From: Actinostola sp. cb2023
Lineage: Eukaryota; Cnidaria; Anthozoa; Actiniaria; Actinostolidae
Direction: 5' to 3'
DNA length: 64,000 nt
Assembly (NCBI GenBank): GCA_033675265.1
Contig: JAUJYZ010001417.1
Location: 1-64,000, forward strand
A program made the translations under genes and the position numbers. Below, piece after piece: positions 33,229 to 43,489 of this stretch; position 1 is the stretch's first letter, and each line of letters begins with the position of its first letter. The notes below the pieces were generated by a model that searched no databases, had not been told where the DNA came from, and saw only the letters and a list, made by a program, of their open reading frames with translations.

Positions 33229-34376
33229 TTCCGGAGGTCAGTAACAGAATTATGAGTTCATAATTACATTACGTTCTTGTTGACAATCATCAATATTAGC
33301 ATTTTACTTCAGTGTTTAGCCAATATGTTTTTCATTAAGTTGTTGTTATGTGATTAAATTCTGTTTTTATAACCACAGTCGTGTTCAAGAGAATAGGGTA
33401 TCTATCATATATATTACCATATTTATGCATTTACATGCATTTCAAAGTTGGATTTGTTTTATATTGTACCCATTGAGGCTATTGAGTTTAAATAAAATAT
33501 TATTACATAAGTGTTTAATTCTTTAGGTCAAAGTAACATGTGCCTGAATGAAATTTAGGCTAAGTTAAAACTGAGTCGAGGCAGCTCAGTGGTATCCCCC
33601 AATTTCACTGCGAGTGAACCTCTAGTCCTCTACCTGATCAAGGGCTTTACGCTGTCTCTGTCTCTCAAAGAGTAATATTCCCGCAACTCAGGATTTGGTA
33701 GATGAGTATTCCACTGATTTTCAGTGTGACAACTACCAGTGATGAGATGTGGCCCGGTTGTCATGGTTATCTACATGCATGGGCGTGGTCGAGCGCGATC
33801 CACACTCGCCCTGGTACCTAACCCCAAACTTATCTGACGATGAGTTTTGTAACAGAATATTAATTAACATGGAAAAGTTAGAAGGCTAACAGGGAAATTG
33901 TTGATCAATATGTTTTCATAATCAGGCTGTAATTAGAAACGTGATTGACATCAGAAGAACTACATTTGTATCAATATAATTTTGAATTTATAGAGACTCC
34001 CATATATAAAAGGGCGGGGATGCTTGTCTGCAATTTTGAAAATTACCCCTAAAAGGTAACTGAGTCTTGTCCAAGTTTATAGTCTCCCTCGCATCCGTTC
34101 TTAGTTCCGTCACAGAATGCTCCCGGGAGCGTTGTGTGACGGAACTAAAAACGGGTGCGAGGGAGACTATGTCCGGTGGGCGTGGCAACAAATGATTTTT
34201 ACCCCTAAGAGGTACCAACACTAATACAAGTGGTACCTAGTTGTGGAACTGGACCTCTAAAATTATGACAAGCACGCATCCCCACCCTTTTCTGATCGGA
34301 GTTCCCCTGGGCTTTCAAGTCCATAATTCTAACTTAAATATACTTTCAAAGTGAACTGTTCCTTGGGTTTGGTGAA
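33229..34376. other. Space between the two convergent transposon genes
   Basis: Holds the ligase 3' UTR with AATAAA at 33491-33496 and a stretch at about 33560-33850 with no recognised content (a GCAGCTCAGTGGTATC word recalls a pol III A box, but no B box follows). It also holds the MITE at 33991-34312. No further gene. Confidence 0.6.
33991..34312. mobile_element. hAT-like MITE, second copy, with a nested perfect hairpin
   Basis: Same ends and CCCCTAAAAGGTA interior as 31695-32090. At 34078-34171 it contains an extra 94-bp near-perfect palindrome (ATAGTCTCCCTCGCATCCG and its complement, centre CTCCCGGGAG) that the first copy lacks. This indicates one MITE inserted in another. Confidence 0.75.
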
Positions 34377-35654
34377 CTAAATGCTTTCTATCGCTGATAA
34401 AAGATTTATGTACAAATCATGGGCTGTTTCAGGAGAATGTGGCTGAGAAAGCCCCTCCTCATTCATAATCAGCGTAGCTAATTGAACAAATGATGGTGAG
34501 CAAACTGCTGGCAAGTTATTGTTTAAAGAACAGCAAAGTTCTTCTGCTATATCAATGTCATCGTTATCAACAATTTCCTTGTAATCTCGTGCTTCTGGTG
34601 TTGCTAAGGTAGGGAGAAAATACAGAGTATCAGGTCTACCAGGGGGGGAATCCGGGTTGGTTGAGGGTCTGATACGATGAACGTTCCATAGCCTAGCAGC
34701 TCTTTGAAGTTCGTTTTGTATTACAGGCATATAGCAAAATCTCAAGCACTCTACGTGCAATACATTACCATCGCAATACAAGCCGCTGTCCCTCAGGTCT
34801 TTAAAATGGCCAATCCACCATTCAGTACAACCTTTGCGTAGAAGACTCCACCATGCCTCAATTCTCTGGTTAGATACAGATTTCCCATACATGAAACTCT
34901 TGTCACCAGCAAAAGCATCAGTGCCTTCACGTCGAAAAAAACGTTGGATGCCTGCAACTTTAACGTTTTCTGTTCCATAATCGGAACGCACAATACATGG
35001 TGTTCCTCCAATTTGTTTTACGCAATCAAGGAAATACTTTGCCACAACACGAGGGTCATTATTTGTAATTCCCACCTCAAGCCACATCACACGTCTGCTA
35101 AAGCCGTCTATGCATCCATGGATACAAAACCCAAACGGCTTCAATTTATCGTATCCATCAATGTGCCATAAATAGTTTGGTCCCTTAACTTTATATTGCC
35201 TGCGCCGTAATCTGTGTTTTAGCCGTTGTGTAACACCTTGAGGGTCAATAACCCTTAAAGCATGTCGTACAGTTTCTCGGCTTACAACCAAGTTGTAGTC
35301 GTTGCGTAACCTTTGCCACATTGCACGATAGCCAATACAACTTCCACTCCCTTTCATTTCTGTCTCAATTGCGGTTATAACTTGTTCTAAATCACTGTGA
35401 CGCTTTCGTCGATAAAGTGCCCTTCTTGACAAAATTCTTTTCAGTTGTCGAAGGCTAATCTTTATCCCGTGAGACATAACAAGGAATGCGAGAATCTCGG
35501 AAAGCTGAAATCCAAGGTTAAAGTAAATCTCGATGAGGTGATCACGTTCGACGACGTCTCCAATAGCAGGTATATAGGGTTCGAGAACCGCAGGTGTTAG
35601 ACAGAAAACATAACATAGTAAAAGCAGAGTTATGGAACTCCTCGTGAGATTCAT
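34377..35654 (-). CDS. IS3-like DDE integrase/transposase of the large transposon
   Basis: Single-exon protein of 425 residues. About residues 40-85 form a helix-turn-helix-like region (YFNLGFQLSEILAFLVMSHG, then SLRQLKRILSRR). About 95-160 is a spacer domain. The integrase core starts at YLWHIDGYDKLKPFGFCIHG, giving Asp166 in HIDGY, Asp225 in VRSDYGTENV and Glu266 in SNQRIEAWWSLLRKG: a D-D-E triad with about 40 residues between the second and third. It should cut and join the element's ends in the nucleus. The frame is intact, so the enzyme could still be made. The start ATG lies only 34 bases from the right terminal repeat. The hydrophobic N-terminus is unusual, and the true start could be Met or an exon elsewhere. 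Related integrase-core proteins are common in cnidarian, sponge and fish genomes. Confidence 0.92.
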   Translation of the reverse strand: MNLTRSSITLLLLCYVFCLTPAVLEPYIPAIGDVVERDHLIEIYFNLGFQLSEILAFLVMSHGIKISLRQLKRILSRRALYRRKRHSDLEQVITAIETEMKGSGSCIGYRAMWQRLRNDYNLVVSRETVRHALRVIDPQGVTQRLKHRLRRRQYKVKGPNYLWHIDGYDKLKPFGFCIHGCIDGFSRRVMWLEVGITNNDPRVVAKYFLDCVKQIGGTPCIVRSDYGTENVKVAGIQRFFRREGTDAFAGDKSFMYGKSVSNQRIEAWWSLLRKGCTEWWIGHFKDLRDSGLYCDGNVLHVECLRFCYMPVIQNELQRAARLWNVHRIRPSTNPDSPPGRPDTLYFLPTLATPEARDYKEIVDNDDIDIAEELCCSLNNNLPAVCSPSFVQLATLIMNEEGLSQPHSPETAHDLYINLLSAIESI

Positions 35655-35687
35655 GACTGATCAAATGATATGATCTCAATTCAATGT

Positions 35688-36111
35688 GTCAGCGGTCTTT
35701 CCCGAAAACTTACACCAAAAGTCGCAGTAAAACTTGCAGTAAAAGTCGCAGTAAAACTTGCAGTAAAAGTCGCAGTAAAACTTGCAGTAAAAGTCGCAGT
35801 AAAACTTGCACCAAAAGTCGCAGTAAAACTTGCACCAAAAGTCGCAGTAAAACTTGCACCAAAAGTCGCAGTAAAACTTGCACCAAAAGTCGCAGTAAAA
35901 CTTGCACCAAAAGTCGCAGTAAAACTTGCACCAAAAGTCGCAGTAAAACTTGCACCAAAAGTCGCAGCAAAACTTGCAGTAAAACTTGCAGTTTAAAAAG
36001 TCGCAGTAAAACTTGCAGTAAAAGTCGCAGTAAAACTTGCAAGTCACACTAAAAGTCACACTAAAAGTCGCAGCCAAAAAAAAGTGTGCATGTCCCTTAG
36101 GGGGCTCCGTA
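35688..36111 (-). repeat. Right terminal inverted repeat of the transposon, with 24-bp minisatellite
   Basis: Exact inverse of the left terminal repeat at its outer end and at its inner end (TCAGCGGTCTTTCCCGAAAA). It is about 48 bases longer because it carries two more 24-bp units, three of them of the AAGTCGCAGTAAAACTTGCA type near the inner side. Confidence 0.93.
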
Positions 36112-37458
36112 GTGCATCCATATCATCAACTGTAACAGGCGATTTGGAACGTGATCGCGAATTGGGAGACTGTGAAAGTGATCGGGATCTCGACTTGGAA
36201 CGTCTTGGATAATCAGATCGGGATCGTGACCTTGAACGTGACCTTGAACGTGACCTTGAACGTGACCTTGAACGTGACCTTGAACGTGACCTGGACTGAC
36301 GACGATGGCGGTAGGACCACAACCAATCAGGACACGCGTAAGAATGAGAATTGGCGATAGCCAATCAGAAGCTATTATATATAATCGTGCTACTATGCTG
36401 GGGGTCCAGAACAAGGAATCCTGCACTGAATTCGCAGACTGATTATACCGTGGTTTAGTTTGGATGCGAGCGCAGGCTATATTTTGCTGGTGTTTTAATT
36501 TTGACAAATGTTTTGAGGTGGACGTCGCCATTTTGCCTCCGACCGAGTGAGAGCTGAGGGACTGGGCTAAAAAACTGACAGGCATGCGCAGTTGTTCTTT
36601 ACGTCTTAGCGAAGACGAGAACATGTTTTTGTACCTTTTATACTATCACGTTCGCGACCGAGGTAAGGCCCGTCTTAGATAAGAACAGCTCCAAATCCTG
36701 TCCGTGGCTTACGCTAGACGCGGCTTATATAAGTCGCCAACGAAGTTTTTGTATCATTTATACGCGTGCTTCGCGTCTTATGTAAGCCGCGGCTTATTTG
36801 GTCTCGTATAAATGGCCCTATTGTGTAATCCCAAAGAATATGATTGATGAAAGATGATGGTGTCATTTCAGCATTTCAGCAGAAGAGCAATCAAACACCC
36901 ATGCATGGCACTCCGCAGAAGTAAAGATAAATCATGCCAAACACACAAAGCTTCTACACAGAGACAAAATTACATACTCCGACAAACCCCACCAAACACT
37001 TCAGGACAAGTCAAACTCTTGAGCAATCAATGCAGACATTCCTGATTCTAAAGAGATTATTTGTAGAGTTGTGAAAGGTGAAATGATGAAGGACTTTTTG
37101 GTTGAACATATCTTTTTCAAAATGCAGAAAAGAAATTTCATTGTCTTCAATCCAGAATTGTGTATTCTTTCAGGCTTTCAGTTTATTTACTCGGTAAAGC
37201 TATGTTGCTACACACCAAGAATATCAAATAAAACCAAAAGAAACTACAATGAAAATAATAAATAAGTATAAACTAAAGGAAGATAAGAAATTATAGTATT
37301 GTAGTAGTCCAGACTGTCAACACTGACATCTTGGTACATTTTGATTTGTCAGGTTGAAACCGTATGGGTCATCCAAATAAATTATTTTCACTTGAAATAC
37401 GACTTTTGAAGCATCTAATTAAAGTTAATCCGCCTTCACCAGACCTAGCTTTCCTTGC
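36112..37458. repeat. Tandem duplication unit, copy 2, right part
   Basis: Continues the second 3.2-kb unit after the transposon, matching 24142-25488 almost base for base. Contains the other part of the split RS-domain exon (36112-36295, minus), the half repeat 36310-36480 and an AT-rich segment. A diverged third copy of the segment around GTAGTAGTCCAGACTGTC lies at 43680-43955. Confidence 0.92.
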
Positions 37459-40400
37459 CCAAAGGTCTCCCCTCCCCGCCCATAGGTCTCCCCTCCCCGC
37501 CCATAGGTCTACCCTCCCCGCCCATAGGTCTCCCCTCCCCGCCCATAGGTCTGCCCTCCCCGCCCATAGGTCTCCCCCCCCCGCCCATAGGTCTCCCCTC
37601 CCCGCCCATAGGTCTCCCCTCCCCGCCCATAGGTCTCCCCTCCCCGCCCATAGGTCTCCCCTCCCCGCCCATAGGTCTCCCCATCCCGCCCATAGGTCTC
37701 CCCTCCCCGCCCATAGGTCTCCCTTCCCCGTCCATAGGTCTCCCCTCCCCGCCCATAGGTCTCCCCTCCCCGCCCATAGGTCTCCCCTCCCCGCCCATAG
37801 GTCTCCCCATTCCGCCCATAGGTCTCCCCTCCCCACCCATAGGTCTCCCTTCCCCGTCCATAGGTCTCCCCTCCCCGCCCATAGGTCTCCCCTCCCCGCC
37901 CATAGGTCTCCCCTCCCCGCCCATAGGTCTCCCCTCCCCGCCCATAGGTCTCCCCTCCCCCCGCCCATAGGTCTCCCCTCCCCGCCCATAGGTCTCCCCA
38001 TTCCGCCCATAGGTCTCCCCTCCCTGCCCATAGGTCTCCCCTCCCGCCCATAGGTCTCCCCTCCCCGCCCATAGGTCTCCCCTCCCCGCCCATAGGTCTC
38101 CCCTCCCCGCCCATAGGTCTCCCCTCCCCGCCCATAGGTCTCCCCTCCCCGCCCATAGGGTCTCCCTCCCCGCCCATAGGTCTCCCCTCCCCGCCCATAG
38201 GTCTCCCCATCCCGCCCATAGGTCTCCCATCCCGCCCATAGGTCTCCCCTTCCCGCCCATAGGTCCCTCCCACTCCCCGCCCATAGGTCTCCCCTCCCCT
38301 CCCATAGGTCTCCCCTCCTCGCCCATAGGTCTCCCCTCCCCGCCCATAGGTCTCCCTTCCCCGCCCATAGGTCTCCCCGCCCATAGGTCTCCCCTCCCCG
38401 CCCATAGGTCTCCCCTCCCCGCCCATAGGTCTCCCCATCCCGCCCATAGGTCTCCCATCCCGCCCATAGGTCTCCCCTCCCCGCCCATAGGTCTCCCCTC
38501 CCCGCCCATAGGTCTCCCATCCCGCCCATAGGTCTCCCCTTCCCCGCCCATAGGTCTCCACTCCCCACCCATAGGTCTCCCCTCCCCGTCCATAGGTCTC
38601 CCCTCCCCGCCCATAGGTCTCCCCTCCCCGCCCATAGGTCTCCCCTCCCCGCCCATAGGTCTCCCCTCCCCGCCCATAGGTCTCCACTCCCCGCCCATAG
38701 GTCTCCCCTCCCCGCCCATAGGTCTCCCCTCCCCGCCCATAGGTCTCCCCTCCCCGCCCATAGGTCTCCCCTCCCCGCCCATAGGTCTCCCCTCCCCGCC
38801 CATAGGTCTCCCCTCCCCGCCCATAGGTCTCCCCTCCCCGCCCATAGGTCGCCCCTCCCCGCCCATAGGTCTCCCCTCCCCGCCCATAGGTCTCCCCTCC
38901 CCGTCCATAGGTCTCCCCTCCCCGCCCATAGGTCTCCCCTCCCATAGGTCTCCCCTCCCCGCCCATAGGTCTCCCCATTCCGCCCATAGGTCTCCCCTCC
39001 CCCACCCATAGGTCTCCCCTCCCCGCCCATAGGTCTCCCCATCCCGCCCATAGCACTCCCCTCCCCGCCCATAGGTCTCCCCTCTCTCCCCTCCCCGCCC
39101 ATAGGTCTCCCCTCCCCGCCCATAGGTCTCCCCTCCCCGCCCATAGGTCTCCCCTCCCCGCCCATAGGTCTCCCCTCCCCGCCCATAGGTCGCCCCTCCC
39201 CGCCCATAGGTCTCCCCTCCCCGCCCATAGGTCTCCCCTCCCCACCCATAGGTCTCCCCTCCCCGCCCATAGGTCTCCCCTCCCCGCCCATAGGTCTCCC
39301 CTCCCCGCCCATAGGTCTCCCCTCCCCGCCCATAGGTCTCCCCATTCCGCCCATAGGTCTCCCCTCCCCGCCCATAGGTCTCCCCTCCCCGCCCATAGGT
39401 CTCCCCATCCCGCCCATAGCACTCCCCTCCCCGCCCATAGGTCTCCCCTCCCCGCCCATAGGTCTGCCCTCCCCGCCCATAGGTCTGCCCTCCCCGCCCA
39501 TAGGTCTGCCCTCCCCGCCCATAGGTCTGCCCTCCCCGCCCATAGGTGCCCTCCCCGCCCATAGGTCTGCCCCCCCCGCCCATAGGTCTGCCCTCCCCGC
39601 CCATAGGTCTGCCCTCCCCGCCCATAGGTCTGCCCTCCCCGCCCATAGGTCTGCCCTCCCCGCCCATAGGTCTGCCCTCCCCGCCCATAGGTCTGCCCTC
39701 CCCGCCCATAGGTCTGCCCCCCGCCCATAGGTCTCCCCTCCCCGCCCATAGGTCTCCCCTCCCCGCCCATAGGTCTCCCCTCCCCGCCCATAGGTCTCCC
39801 CTCCCCGCCCATAGGTCTCCCCTCCCCGCCCATAGGTCTCCCCTCCCCGCCCATAGGTCTCCCCTCCCCGCCCATAGGTCTCCCCTCCCCGCCCATAGGT
39901 CTCCCCCCTCCCCGCCCATAGGTCTCCCCTCCCCGCCCATAGGTCTCCCCTCCCCGCCCATAGGTCTCCCCTCCCCGCCCATAGGTCTCCCGTCCCCGCC
40001 CATAGGTCTCCCGTCCCCGCCCATAGGTCTCCCCTCCCCGCCCATAGGTCTCCCCATCCCGCCCATAGGTCTCCCATCCCGCCCATAGGTCTCCCCTTCC
40101 CGCCCATAGGTCTCCCCTCCCCGCCCATAGGTCTCCCCTCCCCGCCCATAGGTCTCCCCTCCCCGCCCATAGGTCTCCCCTCCCCGCCCATAGGTCTCCC
40201 CTCCCCGCCCATAGGTCTCCCCATCCCGCCCATAGGTCTCCCATCCCGCCCATAGGTCTCCCCTCCCCGCCCATAGGTCTCCCCTCCCCGCCCATAGGTC
40301 TCCCCATCCCGCCCATAGGTCTCCCCTCCCCGCCCATAGGTCTCCACTCCCCACCCATAGGTCTCCCCTCCCATAGGTCTACCCTCCCCGCCCATAGGTC

Positions 40401-41062
40401 TCCCCTCCCCGCCCATAGGTCTCCCCTCCCCGCCCATAGGTCTCCCCTCCCCGCCCATAGGTCTCCACTCCCCGCCCATAGGTCTCCCCTCCCCGCCCAT
40501 AGGTCTCCCCTCCCCGCCCATAGGTCTCCCCTCCCCGCCCATAGGTCTCCCCTCCCCGCCCATAGGTCGCCCCTCCCCGCCCATAGGTCGCCCCTCCCCG
40601 CCCATAGGTCGCCCCTCCCCGCCCATAGGTCTCCCCTCCCCGCCCATAGGTCTCCCCCCTCCCCGTCCATAGGTCTCCCCTCCCCACCCATAGGTCTCCC
40701 CTCCCCGCCCATAGGTCTCCCCTCCCCGCCCATAGGTCTCCCCTCCCATAGGTCTCCCCTCCCCGCCCATAGGTCTCCCCTCCCCGCCCATAGGTCTCCC
40801 CTCCCCGCCCATAGGTCTCCCCTCCCCGCCCATAGGTCTCCCCTCCCCGCCCATAGGTCTCCCCATTCCGCCCATAGGTCTCCCCTCCCCGCCCATAGGG
40901 TCTCCCCTCCCCGCCCATAGGTCTCCCCTCCCCGCCCATAGGTTTCCCCTCCCCGCCCATAGGTCTCCACTCCCCGCCCATAGGTCTCCACTCCCCGCCC
41001 ATAGGTCTCCCCTCCCCGCCCATAGGTCTCCCCTCCCATAGGTCTCCCCTCCCCTCCCATAG
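37459..41062. repeat. Large GC-rich 21-bp minisatellite, about 170 units
   Basis: Unit core CCCCGCCCATAGGTCTCC, strongly strand-asymmetric (pyrimidine-rich on plus). Variants (CCATCCCG, CCATTCCG, CCCGTCC, GGTCTGCC, GGTCGCC) occur in blocks. For example, about 15 GGTCTGCC units run from 39460 to 39720, and composite blocks recur, indicating higher-order amplification. Because 21 is a multiple of three, all three minus frames stay open for up to 1,257 codons (MGGEGRP, ETYGRGG, GDLWAGR heptapeptides). I regard these as non-coding. Confidence 0.96.
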
Positions 41063-41285
41063 GTCCCCTCCTCTCCCAGTCCAATCGTCAATTCCCCTCT
41101 CTTCCCAGTCCAATCGTCAAGTCCCCTCCCCTCCCAGTCCAATCGTCAATTCCCCCCCTCCCAGTCCAAACGTCAAGTCCCCTCCTCTCCCACTCCAAAC
41201 GTCAAGTCCCCTCCCCTCCCAGTCCAAACGTCAAGTCCCCTCCCTTCCCAGTCCATATGTCAAGTCCCCTCTCCTCCCTGTCAAA
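41063..41285. repeat. Second minisatellite, about 29-bp unit
   Basis: About seven units built on CCCAGTCCAATCGTCAAG or CCCAGTCCAAACGTCAAG plus a CCCCTCCCCT stretch, directly following the 21-bp array. Confidence 0.85.
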
Positions 41286-41619
41286 TCCACTCCCCACAAA
41301 AATGAATCCATATCAAAATCCGCCTAAATAACTAAAGGTGAAAACTGAATCGATTTGAATAGTATAATAATACTAATAGTATAATAATAGTATCACCTTT
41401 ATACATGATAGATACATGATAGGCATTCATAAGAGAAGTTGTGATGAATATTGTCCATGCGATTGGAATACTATTACCTTTTTATGATAGGTATATGTAA
41501 GACATGTTGTGATGAATACTGTCCATGCTATTTGAATAAGTACTATCACCTTTATGCGTAATATACATCAGAGAAGTTGTGATGAATACTGACATTAGAG
41601 CAGACAACAAGCATGACAG

Positions 41620-41692
41620 ATAGAGAGGTAGACAGATAGATAGACAGATAGATAGATAGAGAGATAGAGAGATAGGTAGAGAGGTAGAGAGG

Positions 41693-41736
<44 letters not shown>

Positions 41737-41752
41737 TAGATAGATAGATACG
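41620..41752. repeat. GATA/GACA microsatellite
   Basis: Tetranucleotide repeats GATA, GAGA and GACA in blocks, including eleven or so consecutive GACA units near 41697-41735. Confidence 0.95.
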
Positions 41753-43489
41753 TTTATTTAAAATTAAATAAGAACAGCATGGTAGTCCAGTCAGTGGCTA
41801 GCAGCCTCTGATATCAAAAGGAGCCCTGCGACACATATACAATATACAGAGATAGTTACAGACATGAGAACAATGAGACAATGTTACAATGACACAGTAT
41901 AGACATAGTGAACTAGAATGATTACTGACTACTACAACAGAGACAATTATGACTATGATGACATTAGATCAGACAACAACCATGACAGAGACAATATGTT
42001 ACAATGACACATAGATGCTAATATGATGTTACAATGTGCACCACATGCATATCACAACTACATATAGCATCGCAACTGTCTTCATTAAGTTAAAGAACTG
42101 TATTAATGTATGTCTTAATTATGTTAATTAAAGAACTGTATTTATGTATATAGACTTGGAACTGAACTTTTGCTATTTTGGAAAAGTGGTCGCTTTGGAG
42201 AGGTGGTCGCTTAGGAGAGTGGTCGCAACCAGAGGTTCCACTGCATAAGATAATATCGAAGACAATGTCAAAGTATTGAGCCAGTGTGTTATTGTCTGCA
42301 ATGATGCTTACAAGTTTAGTCTTATATTTATGGTATTCTTGCAATCAGTGTAAAGAGTGATTTAATATTATATTAATTAATAATTTATATTACTGTCATT
42401 CCCTGATTATGTATATAATTGATATTAAATCAATGTTCCCATGAATGTTTGTTGAACTGTTATTTCTTTACGGTATCATCTTAAAGATATTAGTTTACTT
42501 TTAAAGTTTACTGTGATCATCAAATTACATGGATATCAGTGTCCATAAGGTCCCTGGATGCAACATCTGCGTTAGAAAATCAGTTCCCTTTCACAATGAT
42601 TTAATTATTGAAACAGTCAAATATTACAAACTCACAGCAAGTTGCAATAACAATATAGAAGACATTCAAAGTTCTCCTATGGGACAATGAAGTCTCTGGA
42701 TAAGTTTGTGAGAAATTAAGTGCTATGAAATCCCGCCAACTTCCCAGGATTCTTTCGAGTAAGAAAAAGATAGACTCCTCTGAAGTGATAAGAATTTGCA
42801 AAACAGATTGTATGGGTGCTTTATTGTGTAGGTTATACATGTAGATTATCCAGACCATATAATAGTATTCATAGCCTGAGAAATGAGATACTAGTTGCTT
42901 GAACAATAATAATACTTTATACAAAATCATGAAAAGATGTCTAGATGTAGTATAAAAATGGTTTCACTTGTAATGGAAAAACAAAAGATTAAAGACATAG
43001 AATAAGTTCCAAACAGTAGCACTTGCATTGCTCGAAATGTAGGTTCAACATTTGTGGAGATATTGTTGTTGTATTCATTATTAGAAATGGAACTTATTGA
43101 ACAGGTACACGTGTATTGATGACTGGGATGATATTAAGTACCCAGTATTATTCTAGTAGTTTGAAAAGAATGCATCCAATATGTAAGACTAGTAAAAATA
43201 CTTTCACAGAAAAACAGTAGTCTGAAATATCAATTCCAAAAATGAAGTGAAAGAAGATGAATGAGAGAACAACAAATGATCCAAACCACTTTCAATTGTC
43301 CATAGATACACATGATATGCCCATCGATAAACATGTTATGCCCATTTTTTTGCCCAAGTGGTTGCTTTTTCGCTTGTGCTTTAAAGTTTAAAATATAGCT
43401 GATTTTCTCAAAAAGCAAAACTGAATGTTTTCTAATGGGTCGTTGCAAAGAAAGGAGGAATGAAACTCTTTGCCTTATTTTTTCCCTTT

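Larger units (their letters stand above)
27349..36111. mobile_element. 8,763-bp DNA transposon carrying a DDE integrase and a HECT ubiquitin-ligase gene (IS3EU-like)
   Basis: Both ends read inward TACGGAGCCCCCTAAGGG and stay identical through the following GACATGCACAC, T8 and GGCTGCGACTTTTAGTG blocks. GTGCAT is duplicated at 27343-27348 and 36112-36117. The matching sequence in the neighbouring duplicate (24142-24147) has one GTGCAT and no insertion, so the limits are exact. Inside are two convergent genes: the plus-strand ligase gene 27770-33228 and the minus-strand transposase gene 35654-34377. IS3-like eukaryotic DDE transposases with 6-bp target duplications are, to my knowledge, classed in Repbase as IS3EU; that label is from memory. 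Several smaller elements have inserted into it (28655, 31430, 31695, 33991). Confidence 0.95.

Noticed and set aside
33560..33680. Second tRNA-like SINE
   Set aside because: Only an A-box-like word (GCAGCTCAGTGG) is present; no B box at proper spacing.
37369..41142. Open frames of up to 1,257 codons on the minus strand (Gly/Arg/Trp heptapeptides)
   Set aside because: They arise because the minisatellite unit is 21 bp, a multiple of three. All three frames stay open, there are no splice sites or non-repeat coding ends, and frame changes follow repeat slips.
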